In this document: piece by piece, positions 55,136-62,653 of the stretch
Layout of the letters: each line of letters opens with the position of its first letter
Position numbering within the stretch: the stretch's first letter is position 1
NCBI RefSeq assembly: GCF_000365305.1
Contig: NZ_CM001841.1
Location: forward strand, 3,664,894-3,728,893
Origin: Dickeya dianthicola NCPPB 453
GTDB lineage: Bacteria > Pseudomonadota > Gammaproteobacteria > Enterobacterales > Enterobacteriaceae
Reading direction: 5' to 3'
Length of the DNA stretch: 64,000 nt
Position numbers and translations under genes: made by a program
The notes under the pieces: generated by a model
What the model saw: the letters and a program-made list of their open reading frames with translations, nothing else
Told to the model about the DNA's origin: nothing
Databases searched by the model: none

Positions 55136-55206
55136 GGGCAAAACGTAAATACAGCAAACGGCGAAGTCGGTCGACTTCATACTGTTGCTGCACTTATGTT
55201 TTGCCC
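55136..55206 (-). terminator. Antitermination-controlled terminator before the antiterminator gene
   Basis: On the minus strand GGGCAAAAC (55198-55206) pairs with GTTTTGCCC (55136-55144), with further pairing inside, and a T-rich tail follows. It shares bases with the RAT at 55197-55225, so the two folds exclude each other. Confidence 0.75.
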
Positions 55207-55225
55207 GCCGAACGGTAACAAGCCT
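55197..55225 (-). promoter_or_regulatory. First RAT (antiterminator-binding RNA)
   Basis: On the minus strand, AGGCTTGTTACCG, a short loop, then CGGCGGGCAAAACA. This follows the BglG-family RAT consensus (GGxTTGTTACCG ... GGGCAAAACC) closely. Confidence 0.85.
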
Positions 55226-55239
55226 TATGCAATAATCAG

Positions 55240-55268
55240 AAACTATCACCCGCTATTTTGGGCGTCAA
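55240..55268 (-). promoter_or_regulatory. Sigma-70 promoter of the beta-glucoside operon
   Basis: On the minus strand TTGACG, 17 nt, TAGTTT. Transcription would start near 55233, a few bases before the RAT, which is the geometry expected for antitermination control. Confidence 0.7.
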
Positions 55269-55346
55269 TCGCGCCTCCGACAGGTGGGGGGATTTCTTTT
55301 TTATTTGTGACAAGGGTATTATTTTCCCGCCTGCCGGAACGCAGGC

Positions 55347-55438
55347 AAAAAAAAACCTACGCATCCGCGTAGGTTGGTGCAATTTGAATGGTTCAATGTG
55401 GAGAACACATCGATTTGTCACCCATCAATACCTCTGGG
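55347..55438 (-). ncRNA. omrA: OmrA/OmrB-family small regulatory RNA
   Basis: About 92 nt. The 5' end CCCAGAGGTATTGATGGGTG matches E. coli OmrA/OmrB at all but one position; this is the seed that pairs with outer-membrane protein mRNAs. The 3' end TTGCACCAACC followed by the stem CCTACGC/GCGTAGG and a nine-T tail matches their terminator hairpin. The middle is diverged. OmrA/B are OmpR-activated, Hfq-dependent repressors of TonB-dependent receptors, OmpT, CsgD and OmpR in E. coli. It lies upstream of galR as in E. coli. A single copy was found instead of the tandem pair. A TAGAGT hexamer 7 bp upstream of the 5' end could be the -10. Confidence 0.93.
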
Positions 55439-55767
55439 ACTTGTTACTCTAAAGAGAGTCATCCCGAATCACTAGCGCAGAATCGAAAGATAAACGTTCG
55501 AAGTGCAACCAACTGTAAAATTCTCGGGTGAGCTGTAATAAAGCCGTGAAAAACAAGAGTCACCCAACCGAAACAGCCCAATAGATACCCTAACTCAGGA
55601 CAACACGCTCGCGTTAAACCACGCGCCGTTACGTTTCCCCCAATGGCGGCCTGATGACGTATGGCGACACACCCGCGGTGAAAGTTGCGATCCCCGCCTC
55701 TTGCGGCTGCGGCCTAATTCCGTGACACTCAGGCAGACGCTTGATTCAGCGCACCATTTTCACATTA

Positions 55768-55893
55768 AGAGCCTATCCCAGTAGGCGTTATTGGCGCAGC
55801 GAGTAAACCGGAGCGTACACGTAGTACGTGAGGATTTCGAGCACTGCCCAGGGCCAAAATGGCAAGTGAAATAGCCCTAATGGGATAGGCTCT
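55768..55893. repeat. MITE-like repeat, short copy, upstream of galR
   Basis: The ends AGAGCCTATCCC and GGGATAGGCTCT are perfect inverted repeats. The inside matches the copy at 16338-16550 in reverse orientation but lacks about 90 bp of its centre. It ends 20 bp before the galR start. The remaining omrA-galR gap (55439-55767) holds the sRNA promoter region and no gene. Confidence 0.88.
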
Positions 55894-55913
55894 AAGAACA
55901 ACAGGAAACCTTC

Positions 55914-56924
55914 ATGGCCACCATTAAGGACGTCGCCAGGCTAGCGGGCGTGTCGGTCGCAACCGTGTCACGCGTCATCAACGATTCGCCGAAAGCCAGC
56001 GCACAGGCGCGCAGCGCCGTACTGCAGGCCATGCAGCAGTTGCAATACCATCCGAACGCCAACGCCCGCGCGCTGGCCCAGCAATCCACCGAAACGCTGG
56101 GGCTGGTGGTGTCGGACGTATCCGACCCGTTTTTCGGCACGATGGTCAAGGCGGTGGAGCAGGAAGCCTATCGCACCGGCAACTTCCTGTTGATTGGCAA
56201 TGGTTACCATGTGGCGCACAAGGAGCGCCAGGCGATCGAACAGTTGATTCGCCACCGCTGCGCGGCGCTGGTGGTCCACGCCAAAATGCTGCCGGATGAG
56301 GAACTCACGCCACTGATGGAACAGATTCCGGGCATGGTGCTGATCAATCGCATCCTGCCGGGGTATGAAACGCGCTGCGTGGCGCTGGATAACCGCTACG
56401 GCGCCTGGCTGGCGACCCGGCACCTGATCCTGCAAGGGCACCGCCAGATAGGCATCTTGTGTTCCAACCACGCCATCTCCGACGCCGATGACCGTCTTAC
56501 CGGCTATCGAGACGCGCTGGCCGAACACGCGATTGCGCTGGATGAACAGTTGATAGCCTACGGCGAACCGGACGAAAGCGGCGGCGAGGAAGCGATGATC
56601 ACGCTGCTGGAGCGCGGCCGCCCGTTGACCGCGCTGACCTGCTACAACGACCCGATGGCCGCCGGCGCGCTGGCGGTGCTGAGCGATAACAGTATTGAAG
56701 TGCCGCGGGATATGTCGCTGATCGGCTTCGACGATGTGCTACTGTCGCGCTACCTGCGCCCGCGTCTTACCACCATCCGCTACCCGATTACCGCAATGGC
56801 GACACAGGCGGCGCAAATCGCGCTGGCGCTGGCCAACGGCACGCCGCTGCCCAACGCCATCAACCTGTTCCACCCGACGCTGATCCGCCGGCATTCCGTC
56901 GCCAGTTTGAATAATGGGCGCTAA
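55914..56924 (+). CDS. galR: Galactose operon repressor GalR
   Basis: A 336-residue LacI-family repressor. The N-terminal HTH MATIKDVARLAGVSVATVSR is identical to E. coli GalR through these 20 residues. The hinge region (NANARALAQQ) and the periplasmic-binding-protein-like ligand domain (FLLIGNGYH, CSNHAISDADDR, GFDDVLLSRYLRPRLTT) also align well. It represses galactose transport and catabolism genes until galactose binds. The length is near E. coli GalR (343). CAGGAAACC precedes the ATG. In E. coli lysA lies next; here 6.7 kb of other genes intervene. Confidence 0.95.
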   Translation: MATIKDVARLAGVSVATVSRVINDSPKASAQARSAVLQAMQQLQYHPNANARALAQQSTETLGLVVSDVSDPFFGTMVKAVEQEAYRTGNFLLIGNGYHVAHKERQAIEQLIRHRCAALVVHAKMLPDEELTPLMEQIPGMVLINRILPGYETRCVALDNRYGAWLATRHLILQGHRQIGILCSNHAISDADDRLTGYRDALAEHAIALDEQLIAYGEPDESGGEEAMITLLERGRPLTALTCYNDPMAAGALAVLSDNSIEVPRDMSLIGFDDVLLSRYLRPRLTTIRYPITAMATQAAQIALALANGTPLPNAINLFHPTLIRRHSVASLNNGR

Positions 56925-56961
56925 ATTAGTAAGGCATTAAGACGCAGCAGATACTGGTAAG

Positions 56962-56979
56962 CACCTTTAGCTAAAGGTG
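56962..56979 (+). terminator. Palindrome after galR
   Basis: CACCTTTAG and CTAAAGGTG form a perfect inverted repeat followed by ATGGTTTT. It is a possible galR terminator, though as RNA the centre needs a small loop. Confidence 0.5.
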
Positions 56980-56997
56980 ATGGTTTTACGGCGTCAA

Positions 56998-57180
56998 AAA
57001 CTGTGCTGAGGCGGGCGACTTCGCCGGGTGAGCCGCATGGACGCGGCGAAAGCCCGTGCCGCGTCTGGAACGCGTCACGGGCGGCCCGAACAGCGAAGGC
57101 GAACGCCGAAGGGACCGCGGTAGCGGCACAGTTTAGCCACTAGCCAGAGGTCAAGGAGAGGCGGCGCTGAGCCTCTCCTT
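56998..57180. other. GC-rich multibranched structured element, non-coding
   Basis: AAACTGTGC (56998-57006) pairs perfectly with GCACAGTTT (57126-57134), enclosing several helices: GGCG/CGCC (57014/57022), GCCGC/GCGGC (57032/57043), and GCCCGTG/CACGGGC (57052/57076) with inner CGCGT/ACGCG. A separate 10-bp hairpin, AAGGAGAGGC/GCCTCTCCTT, follows at 57153-57180. No convincing reading frame covers the 372-bp galR-GNAT gap. It looks like a structured RNA or an intergenic repeat of unknown type. Confidence 0.6.
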
Positions 57181-57296
57181 GTCGTGCGTGCGACGATGTT
57201 GCAAAGGGATACCAAAGTCATCAAGCACGAAATCTCTCACCACTCTCAAATGAATCGGCAGTAAAAAACAACAAGGCTGTTTGTCAACAACACAAA

Positions 57297-57752
57297 TCAC
57301 CCGAGTGAGCGGTGATACAACCGCACTCGTTTATCGGGATAGTCCGGCGCGTCGCCGATGTAACGCCAGCCGTGGCATTCGTAGTAACCGCTGAAACCGG
57401 CGTAGAGATAGAGATCGTCAAAGCCGCGTTCGCGGCTGAATTCGATGACAAAACGCTGTAGCTCGGCGCCCAGCCCGCGATCGCGGTGATGCTGGTCCAC
57501 ATAAAGCGCCGCCAGCCAGGGAGTCAAATCCTGTCGGCTGATCAGATCGCAGCGCCATAGCCCGACGGTGCCCACCAGTTGCTCGCCTTCCAGCGCCACA
57601 AACGTCAGCGGCAACGCCTGTTTGTCCATGCTGTGACGCACCACGCTGGCAAAAAAGTCCCGACTCAGCCCCTCGCCAAACGCCTGCCACAGCCAGTCGA
57701 CGACCTGGGTTTCAAAATGCGGGTAATCCGCCAAATATTCAATTTTCGTCAT
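57297..57752 (-). CDS. GNAT family N-acetyltransferase
   Basis: A 151-residue acetyltransferase-fold protein. ALYVDQHHRDRGLGAELQRF (about 91-110) carries the acetyl-CoA-binding R/QxxGxG/A loop, and the late LYLYAGFSGYYECHGW fits the family C-terminus. The substrate is unknown. The ATG at 57752 sits inside a tandem repeat whose other copies also carry ATGAC, and no clear ribosome site is visible. It is downstream of the GntR-type gene on the same strand, with 38 bp between. Confidence 0.85.
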   Translation of the reverse strand: MTKIEYLADYPHFETQVVDWLWQAFGEGLSRDFFASVVRHSMDKQALPLTFVALEGEQLVGTVGLWRCDLISRQDLTPWLAALYVDQHHRDRGLGAELQRFVIEFSRERGFDDLYLYAGFSGYYECHGWRYIGDAPDYPDKRVRLYHRSLG

Positions 57753-57787
57753 ACGGCTAGTCTTGTCATACAGCTAATCGTTGTCAT
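57748..57787. repeat. Tandem 17/18-bp units carrying repeated ATG codons
   Basis: On the plus strand GTCATACGGCTAGTCTT, then GTCATACAGCTAATCGTT, then a partial GTCATGCG. On the minus strand each copy contains ATGAC; the copy nearest the gene provides the GNAT start codon. Confidence 0.82.
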
Positions 57788-57790
57788 GCG

Positions 57791-58558
57791 TCAGACCAGC
57801 TTTCCCTGAAAGATCGGGACCGAATCGAATAGATAGCCGTCAAATTCCGGCGCTTCGGCGTCGGAAATCTCCATCAAGGTGGTTTTGACGTTTTCCAGAT
57901 GCTGCCACATCGCCTGATACGAACCGCTAACGTCCCGACGACGCAGCGCCGCCAGTATCGTCTGGTGGTCCGCCAGCCATTTCAGCCGGTAGCCGTGGTT
58001 GCCGACATGGCTGTAAAGTTGCTGCCAGATGGGGCTTTCGTCCCGGCAAGACCAGATATTGCTGACCGTTTCCAGCAGCATCTGGTTTTGGGTGGCGCCC
58101 GCCACCTGCAAATGGAAGATTTTGTCGAAATCGCTGCGGTAATCATTGGCGGCGATGGCCGCCTGTTCCTGCTCCAGCGTACGCCGCAAGATATCAATGT
58201 CATTACGGGTCGCCATGCGGGCGGCAAACGCGGCGATATTGCTTTCCAGCAACTGGCGCGCCTGCAGCATTTCAAACGCGCCGATGCGGTTTTGCGCATT
58301 GGGGGACGGCTCCTCCGCCGACGGCACGCGCAACACATACACGCCCGACCCCTGGCGAATATCCACCGTGCCTTCCAGCTCCAGCATCAGCAACGCTTCA
58401 CGCACGATGGTGCGGCTGACGCCATAGGTTTCGGCAATATTCCGCTCCGGCGGAAGACGCGCACCGACCGGGTACTCCCCCTGCTGGATTTTCTCCCTCA
58501 GGTCACACCCTATCTCCTGGTATTGCTTTCTTTCTTGTAGAACCACAACCTTCGCCAC
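57791..58558 (-). CDS. GntR-family (FadR subfamily) regulator, UxuR/ExuR-like
   Basis: A 255-residue repressor-type protein. The N-terminal winged helix has LREKIQQGEYPVGARLPPER and the recognition segment YGVSRTIVREALLMLE (about 12-60). The FCD all-helical effector domain (about 95-235) has FEMLQARQLLESNIAAFAA, and MWQHLENVKTTL is the UxuR/ExuR-type late motif. Relatives respond to hexuronates or related sugar acids. The start is GTG at 58558, with AGGGTGG upstream. It is between galR and the cellobiose-type PTS genes; its target is not evident. Confidence 0.87.
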   Translation of the reverse strand: MAKVVVLQERKQYQEIGCDLREKIQQGEYPVGARLPPERNIAETYGVSRTIVREALLMLELEGTVDIRQGSGVYVLRVPSAEEPSPNAQNRIGAFEMLQARQLLESNIAAFAARMATRNDIDILRRTLEQEQAAIAANDYRSDFDKIFHLQVAGATQNQMLLETVSNIWSCRDESPIWQQLYSHVGNHGYRLKWLADHQTILAALRRRDVSGSYQAMWQHLENVKTTLMEISDAEAPEFDGYLFDSVPIFQGKLV

Positions 58559-58741
58559 AATGCCACCCTGAACGGCCGAGAATTGAACACCGCTGCCGCC
58601 CCGACGCGGGGCCGGATACCAGGCTGCGCGCCGCTGAATCATCGCCTGGCCGGCACGGCGCACGCGTTCATCAGGGGGAGCACAGCCTAAACGCGGGCCG
58701 GGGTTTGCACCATCGGTCCGCGCTTTACAGCAATCAGGGGC

Positions 58742-59059
58742 TCAGTTTACCAAACTCAGCGCCTGATCGAGTACCTTTGCGCCGTTCAGGGTGCCGTAAG
58801 CCACCGAGTCGATCACCGCAATCGGAATCTGGTACTCGTCGGTCAGTTTCTTGTTTTCCGTCAGCTTGAAGCGCACCTGCGGCCCCAGCAGCACCGCGAT
58901 GATATCGTCGCCGTAGGTTTGCAGTTCATCCCGCAGGTTCTGTTCGGGAATGGCGTAAATCTGGTATTCCATGCCGCGCGCCGTCGCTTCTTTTTCCATT
59001 TTGGTCACCACCAGCGACGTGGACATGCCTGCCGAGCAGGCCAATACGATCCGTTTCAT
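58742..59059 (-). CDS. PTS EIIB, lactose/cellobiose family
   Basis: A 105-residue soluble phosphocarrier. The phospho-Cys is residue 8 in VLACSAGMSTS, the P-loop of the ChbB/CelA family. It passes phosphate from EIIA to the incoming beta-glucoside at EIIC. AAGGGGG precedes the ATG. It is the last gene of IIC-GH1-IIB, 9 bp after the GH1 gene. EIIA is encoded divergently at 62126. Confidence 0.94.
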   Translation of the reverse strand: MKRIVLACSAGMSTSLVVTKMEKEATARGMEYQIYAIPEQNLRDELQTYGDDIIAVLLGPQVRFKLTENKKLTDEYQIPIAVIDSVAYGTLNGAKVLDQALSLVN

Positions 59060-59068
59060 CTTTCCCCC

Positions 59069-60505
59069 TTATTTCTCTTCATCGTCCAGTTCGAACGTCA
59101 GCACGCCGCTGTCCCGCACCTGGCGGAACCAGCCTGCCGATTTCTTCGCTCTACGCTGCCGGTCGTGCTCCAGATCGATTTCAATCAGGCCGTAACGGTT
59201 CTTGAACGCGTTCATCGGCGAGACGTTGTCGGTAAATGCCCACAGCATGTAGCCCAAACAGTTGGCCCCGTCTTCGCGCGCCTTCAGCGTCCAGTAAAGG
59301 TGCTCGGTGATGAACGCGATACGGTAATCATCCTGCACCACGCCGCGGCTGTCTTTGAACTGACCTTCGTTTTCAATCCCCATACCGTTTTCCGACACGA
59401 ACCAGGGCACGTTGCCGTAGTCGTCTTTCAGGCGCATCGCCATGTCGTAAATAATGCGGGGGTTGATTTCCCAGCCGCGGGACTTATTCATCCGGCGGCC
59501 GGGCAGCTCGAAATGCTCGTAGTAGTAGGCCGGGTGGAACGGCGTGCTGCTGTTCCACGCCCGGCTGGGCGCTTTGACCCGGTGCGGGTAATAGAGGTTG
59601 ATCCCCACCTCATCCACGGTATTGGCGCGGATGATCGCCAGCTCTTCTTCGTTGTAATCCCATTTGACCTGATGTTTTTCCAGCAGCGCCAATAACTCCG
59701 CCGGGTACTCGCCTTTCAGCGCCGGATCCAGAAATACCCGGTTGTAGAACAGGTCATACAGCCGCGCCGCGTCCACATCGTGTGCGGCGCTGGAGCGCGG
59801 ATAGGTCACTTCCGGGTTGAGGATCACCCCGATGCTGCCGCCGTGGCGGTGGTAACCTTTGTCGCGGAACAGCTGCACCACTTTGGCGGTCGCCAGATTC
59901 TTGTGGTGGTTCCACTGCATCCAGACGCCGGTGTCCTGTTGGTAGGGGTAGCGCGCCGCGTCCAGGTAGACGCGGGTCTGCACCACAATCGGCTCGTTAA
60001 AGGTAAACCAGCGTTTGACCTTGCCGGCGTAGCGGGCGAACACCGCGTCGGCGTACTGCACGAACCACTCCACCACCTGCTTGGACGACCAGCCCTGATA
60101 CTTCTCGAACAGCACCGCCGGCAGCTCATAGTGTTCCAGGCACAGCATCGGCTCGATGCCCTGGCGGTGCAGTTCGTCGATCAGGTTGTCGATGTACGCG
60201 GCGTACTCTTCATCCACCACGCCGTTTTCATAGTCCAGCATGAAGCGCGACCAGTTGATGGAGGTGCGAAAGTGCGTCAGCCCGGTCTGCTTCATCAACG
60301 CCACGTCTTCGCGGTAGCGGTTGTAAAAGTCGGTGGCCACCGCCGGGCCGTAGCCGTTGTGCCACACCTGGCGGTCGCGCTTGTACCACAGGTCCAGATA
60401 GGAATCCTGCCCGCTTTTCTTGCCCGACCACCCCTCGGTCTGCCAGGCGGACGACGCCGCCCCCAGAATAAAGCCCTCAGGCAGGGTCATTGATACCTTG
60501 CTCAT
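59069..60505 (-). CDS. 6-phospho-beta-glucosidase, GH1 (cellobiose-type locus)
   Basis: A 478-residue GH1 enzyme distinct from the pair at 49260-52202. The acid/base is Glu171 (TFNEP) and the nucleophile Glu372 (VSENGMG). ASSAWQTEGW near the N-terminus replaces the usual GGATAANQ-type motif, placing it in another GH1 subgroup. It probably splits cellobiose 6-phosphate or a related disaccharide phosphate delivered by the neighbouring PTS. The ATG at 60505 follows GGGAGA. It lies 38 bp after the EIIC gene. Confidence 0.93.
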   Translation of the reverse strand: MSKVSMTLPEGFILGAASSAWQTEGWSGKKSGQDSYLDLWYKRDRQVWHNGYGPAVATDFYNRYREDVALMKQTGLTHFRTSINWSRFMLDYENGVVDEEYAAYIDNLIDELHRQGIEPMLCLEHYELPAVLFEKYQGWSSKQVVEWFVQYADAVFARYAGKVKRWFTFNEPIVVQTRVYLDAARYPYQQDTGVWMQWNHHKNLATAKVVQLFRDKGYHRHGGSIGVILNPEVTYPRSSAAHDVDAARLYDLFYNRVFLDPALKGEYPAELLALLEKHQVKWDYNEEELAIIRANTVDEVGINLYYPHRVKAPSRAWNSSTPFHPAYYYEHFELPGRRMNKSRGWEINPRIIYDMAMRLKDDYGNVPWFVSENGMGIENEGQFKDSRGVVQDDYRIAFITEHLYWTLKAREDGANCLGYMLWAFTDNVSPMNAFKNRYGLIEIDLEHDRQRRAKKSAGWFRQVRDSGVLTFELDDEEK

Positions 60506-60543
60506 TACCGCTCTCCCTTAGATTCAGTATTGCAATACATTCA

Positions 60544-61890
60544 TTATTTCAATGCATTAGCCTGTGCTGCGGCCTCTGACTCCGCTTCCCGCTGCGCCTG
60601 TTCGGCACGGCGAGATGCCACTTTGACGAACGGCAGGTAAATCAGCGTGGCGACGATGATGCAAACAACCTGCGTCGCCACCGCGCCCATAGAGCCGGCG
60701 GTGGACAACCAGGCGTTAATAATCGGCGGCGTGGTCCAGGGCACCATCACCACCGCTTTGCCGGCAAAGCCCATGCTGGTGGCGAAGTAACCGATAGTGC
60801 CGGTCACCAGCGGCGTGATGATGAACGGAATAGCCAGAATCGGGTTAAGCATGATCGGCATGCCGAAAATCACCGGCTCATTGATGTTGAACACGCCCGG
60901 GCCGAAAGAGATCTTGGCGATCTCTTTCATTTCACGGCGTTTAGAGGCGATCATCACCGCCAGCAGCAGCCCGATGGTCAGCCCGGACCCGCCGATGCTC
61001 ATGTACACGTCCCAGAACGGCATGGTGATGATGTTCGGCACTTCATGCCCCTGCTCAAACGCGGTCATGTTTACCGCGATAGCCCCCAGCAGCAGCGGTT
61101 CGCGGATCGGTTTGATCATCTGGTTGCCGTGGATGCCGATCACCCAGAACAACTGCGCCACAAACATCAGGATCAACAGCCCCGGCAGGCTCTGCACCAC
61201 CGATTCCAGCGGCTGCTGCACCACCATGTAGATGGCGTCATACAGGTACATGCCGGTCGCTTTCTGGAAGGTAAAACCGAAGGTCGCCACCAGCGTTACG
61301 GTGATGATCGCCGGGAGCAGCGCCGAAAACGACGCGGACACGTTCGGCGGCACGCTGTCCGGCATCTTGATGCGCAGCCGGTCCACCGACTCCAGCTTCG
61401 AATAGATTTCTACTGACAGAATGGCGATGAACATACCGAGGAACAGGCTTTTGGTGTCGGAAAACTGGCGCGCCAGCACGTCTTTCACCGGCAGCGTCTG
61501 GCCGTTGATCACCATATCGATGGTGGTGGGGGTGATGGAAATAAAACAGATCACCGCCAGCAAACCGGGGAACAGCCCGCGGGAGCCGTTGATTCTCCCA
61601 AGCTCGATGCCTATCAGGAACACCGCGCCGATGGTCAGAAAGTTCAACGTGGCATAGTTAATGCCGCTCATGATCGGCTTAAGCGGCGCCAGAAAGGAAA
61701 ACATGGCGAAACTCGCCAGCCCGTTTCTGGGGTCAAGCACCATATTGGAAATCAGCACGGAGAAAGCGCCCACGATGATCACCGGCATCAGCGTGATGAA
61801 CGAGGCTTTGATCGCCATGATGTATCTCAGGCTGTTGAACTGGTTGGCGAACGATCCCAATGAATCGATCGCCTTATCCTTGAATGACAT
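60544..61890 (-). CDS. PTS EIIC, lactose/cellobiose family
   Basis: A 448-residue inner membrane channel of the ChbC/CelB type with about ten hydrophobic segments. GIHGNQMIKPI (about 252-262) and INEPVIFGMPIMLNP (about 328-342) are signature regions; the latter carries the conserved NEP(V/I)IFG sugar-binding segment. GGTGGAG precedes the ATG. It is first in the minus-strand operon and divergent from the EIIA gene across 235 bp, which contain palindromic operator candidates. Confidence 0.94.
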   Translation of the reverse strand: MSFKDKAIDSLGSFANQFNSLRYIMAIKASFITLMPVIIVGAFSVLISNMVLDPRNGLASFAMFSFLAPLKPIMSGINYATLNFLTIGAVFLIGIELGRINGSRGLFPGLLAVICFISITPTTIDMVINGQTLPVKDVLARQFSDTKSLFLGMFIAILSVEIYSKLESVDRLRIKMPDSVPPNVSASFSALLPAIITVTLVATFGFTFQKATGMYLYDAIYMVVQQPLESVVQSLPGLLILMFVAQLFWVIGIHGNQMIKPIREPLLLGAIAVNMTAFEQGHEVPNIITMPFWDVYMSIGGSGLTIGLLLAVMIASKRREMKEIAKISFGPGVFNINEPVIFGMPIMLNPILAIPFIITPLVTGTIGYFATSMGFAGKAVVMVPWTTPPIINAWLSTAGSMGAVATQVVCIIVATLIYLPFVKVASRRAEQAQREAESEAAAQANALK

Positions 61891-62004
61891 AACTCCACCT
61901 CTTTGATTTACCTGTATTTTCAGGGGTTGTTGTTATCAGAGGCTATCGCCCCCGTAGTGGCCGTTACGCGCGGAAGAATGGACGGCAGGTTCAGCGCTTT
62001 CGCG

Positions 62005-62018
62005 TTTGGCATGCCAAA
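62005..62018. promoter_or_regulatory. Operator candidate O1
   Basis: TTTGGCATGCCAAA is a perfect 14-bp palindrome of the LacI-family operator kind, in the divergent EIIC-EIIA region. A related site lies 96 bp away at 62101. Confidence 0.65.
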
Positions 62019-62067
62019 AAAATAAACAAATGAATAATTTTTCTGTGACATTGTTCTCACAAGCCAA

Positions 62068-62083
62068 TATTGGAATTCCAATA
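62068..62083. promoter_or_regulatory. Perfect palindrome between O1 and O2
   Basis: TATTGGAATTCCAATA is a perfect 16-bp palindrome and overlaps a second palindrome, CCAATATTGG, at 62064-62073. It is a possible regulator or promoter-overlapping site. Confidence 0.5.
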
Positions 62084-62100
62084 ACATGGCAAACATCAAA

Positions 62101-62114
62101 TTTGGCATACCAAG
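62101..62114. promoter_or_regulatory. Operator candidate O2
   Basis: TTTGGCATACCAAG matches O1 at 12 of 14 positions and ends directly at the EIIA ribosome site (AGAGGA). Confidence 0.6.
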
Positions 62115-62125
62115 AGGACGACCCG

Positions 62126-62452
62126 ATGGAATTCGATATGGAACAGACCGTGATGGAGCTATTGATCAACGCCGGCGAAGCGCGTTCCAGCGCCATGATG
62201 GCGATTCAGGCCGCCCGGGCGCAGGACTGGGCGCAGGCCGATGCGCAGTTGCTGGCCTCACAGGCGGCGGCGAAAGCAGCTCACCTGATCCAGACCCGGC
62301 TGATCGGGCTGGATGAGGGCGAAGGCAAGGTGCCGGTCAATCTGATTATGGTACACGCACAGGATCATCTGATGACCGCCATGCTATGCCGCGATCTGGC
62401 CGAAGAGATGGTGCTGCTGCGCAAGGAGCTGTTTGAGCGCCCGTCAGCCTGA
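62126..62452 (+). CDS. PTS EIIA, lactose/cellobiose family
   Basis: A 108-residue trimeric helical phosphocarrier of the ChbA/LacF type. The active-site region VHAQDHLM has phospho-His77 and the metal-binding Asp80. AGAGGA precedes the ATG at 62126; the frame is open further upstream, but without support. It is followed by tandem 22-bp repeats and then the LacI-type regulator, probably in the same transcript. The separation of EIIA from EIIB and EIIC, in divergent operons, is less usual. Confidence 0.93.
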   Translation: MEFDMEQTVMELLINAGEARSSAMMAIQAARAQDWAQADAQLLASQAAAKAAHLIQTRLIGLDEGEGKVPVNLIMVHAQDHLMTAMLCRDLAEEMVLLRKELFERPSA

Positions 62453-62516
62453 CAGCTATCTTGACGATGACCGACAGCTATCTTGACGATGACCAACAGC
62501 TACCTTGACGATGACC
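62451..62516. repeat. Three tandem 22-bp units between EIIA and the LacI-type gene
   Basis: The units start at 62451, 62473 and 62495. Each has the pattern GACAGCTATCTTGACGATGA plus CC; the first two are identical and the third has two changes. The EIIA stop codon overlaps the first unit. Confidence 0.93.
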
Positions 62517-62653
62517 GACATGATTACCGACGCCGCACCAACAGGGAGATATTCTGCGCTTGCCCCACGACCACTGTGCCAGTGTGCTAGTATGTGACAA
62601 AGATTCATGACAACTCTGTGACAGACTTCGGTAAAACAGGGAAGGGGCGAACG

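Noticed and set aside
55439-55767. Second tandem copy of the omrA sRNA (omrB)
   Set aside because: No second CCCAGAGG seed or matching terminator was found in this gap on either strand.
62044-62061. CRP site TGTGA...TCACA upstream of EIIA
   Set aside because: The half-sites are separated by 8 bp instead of 6, so the geometry does not fit CRP.
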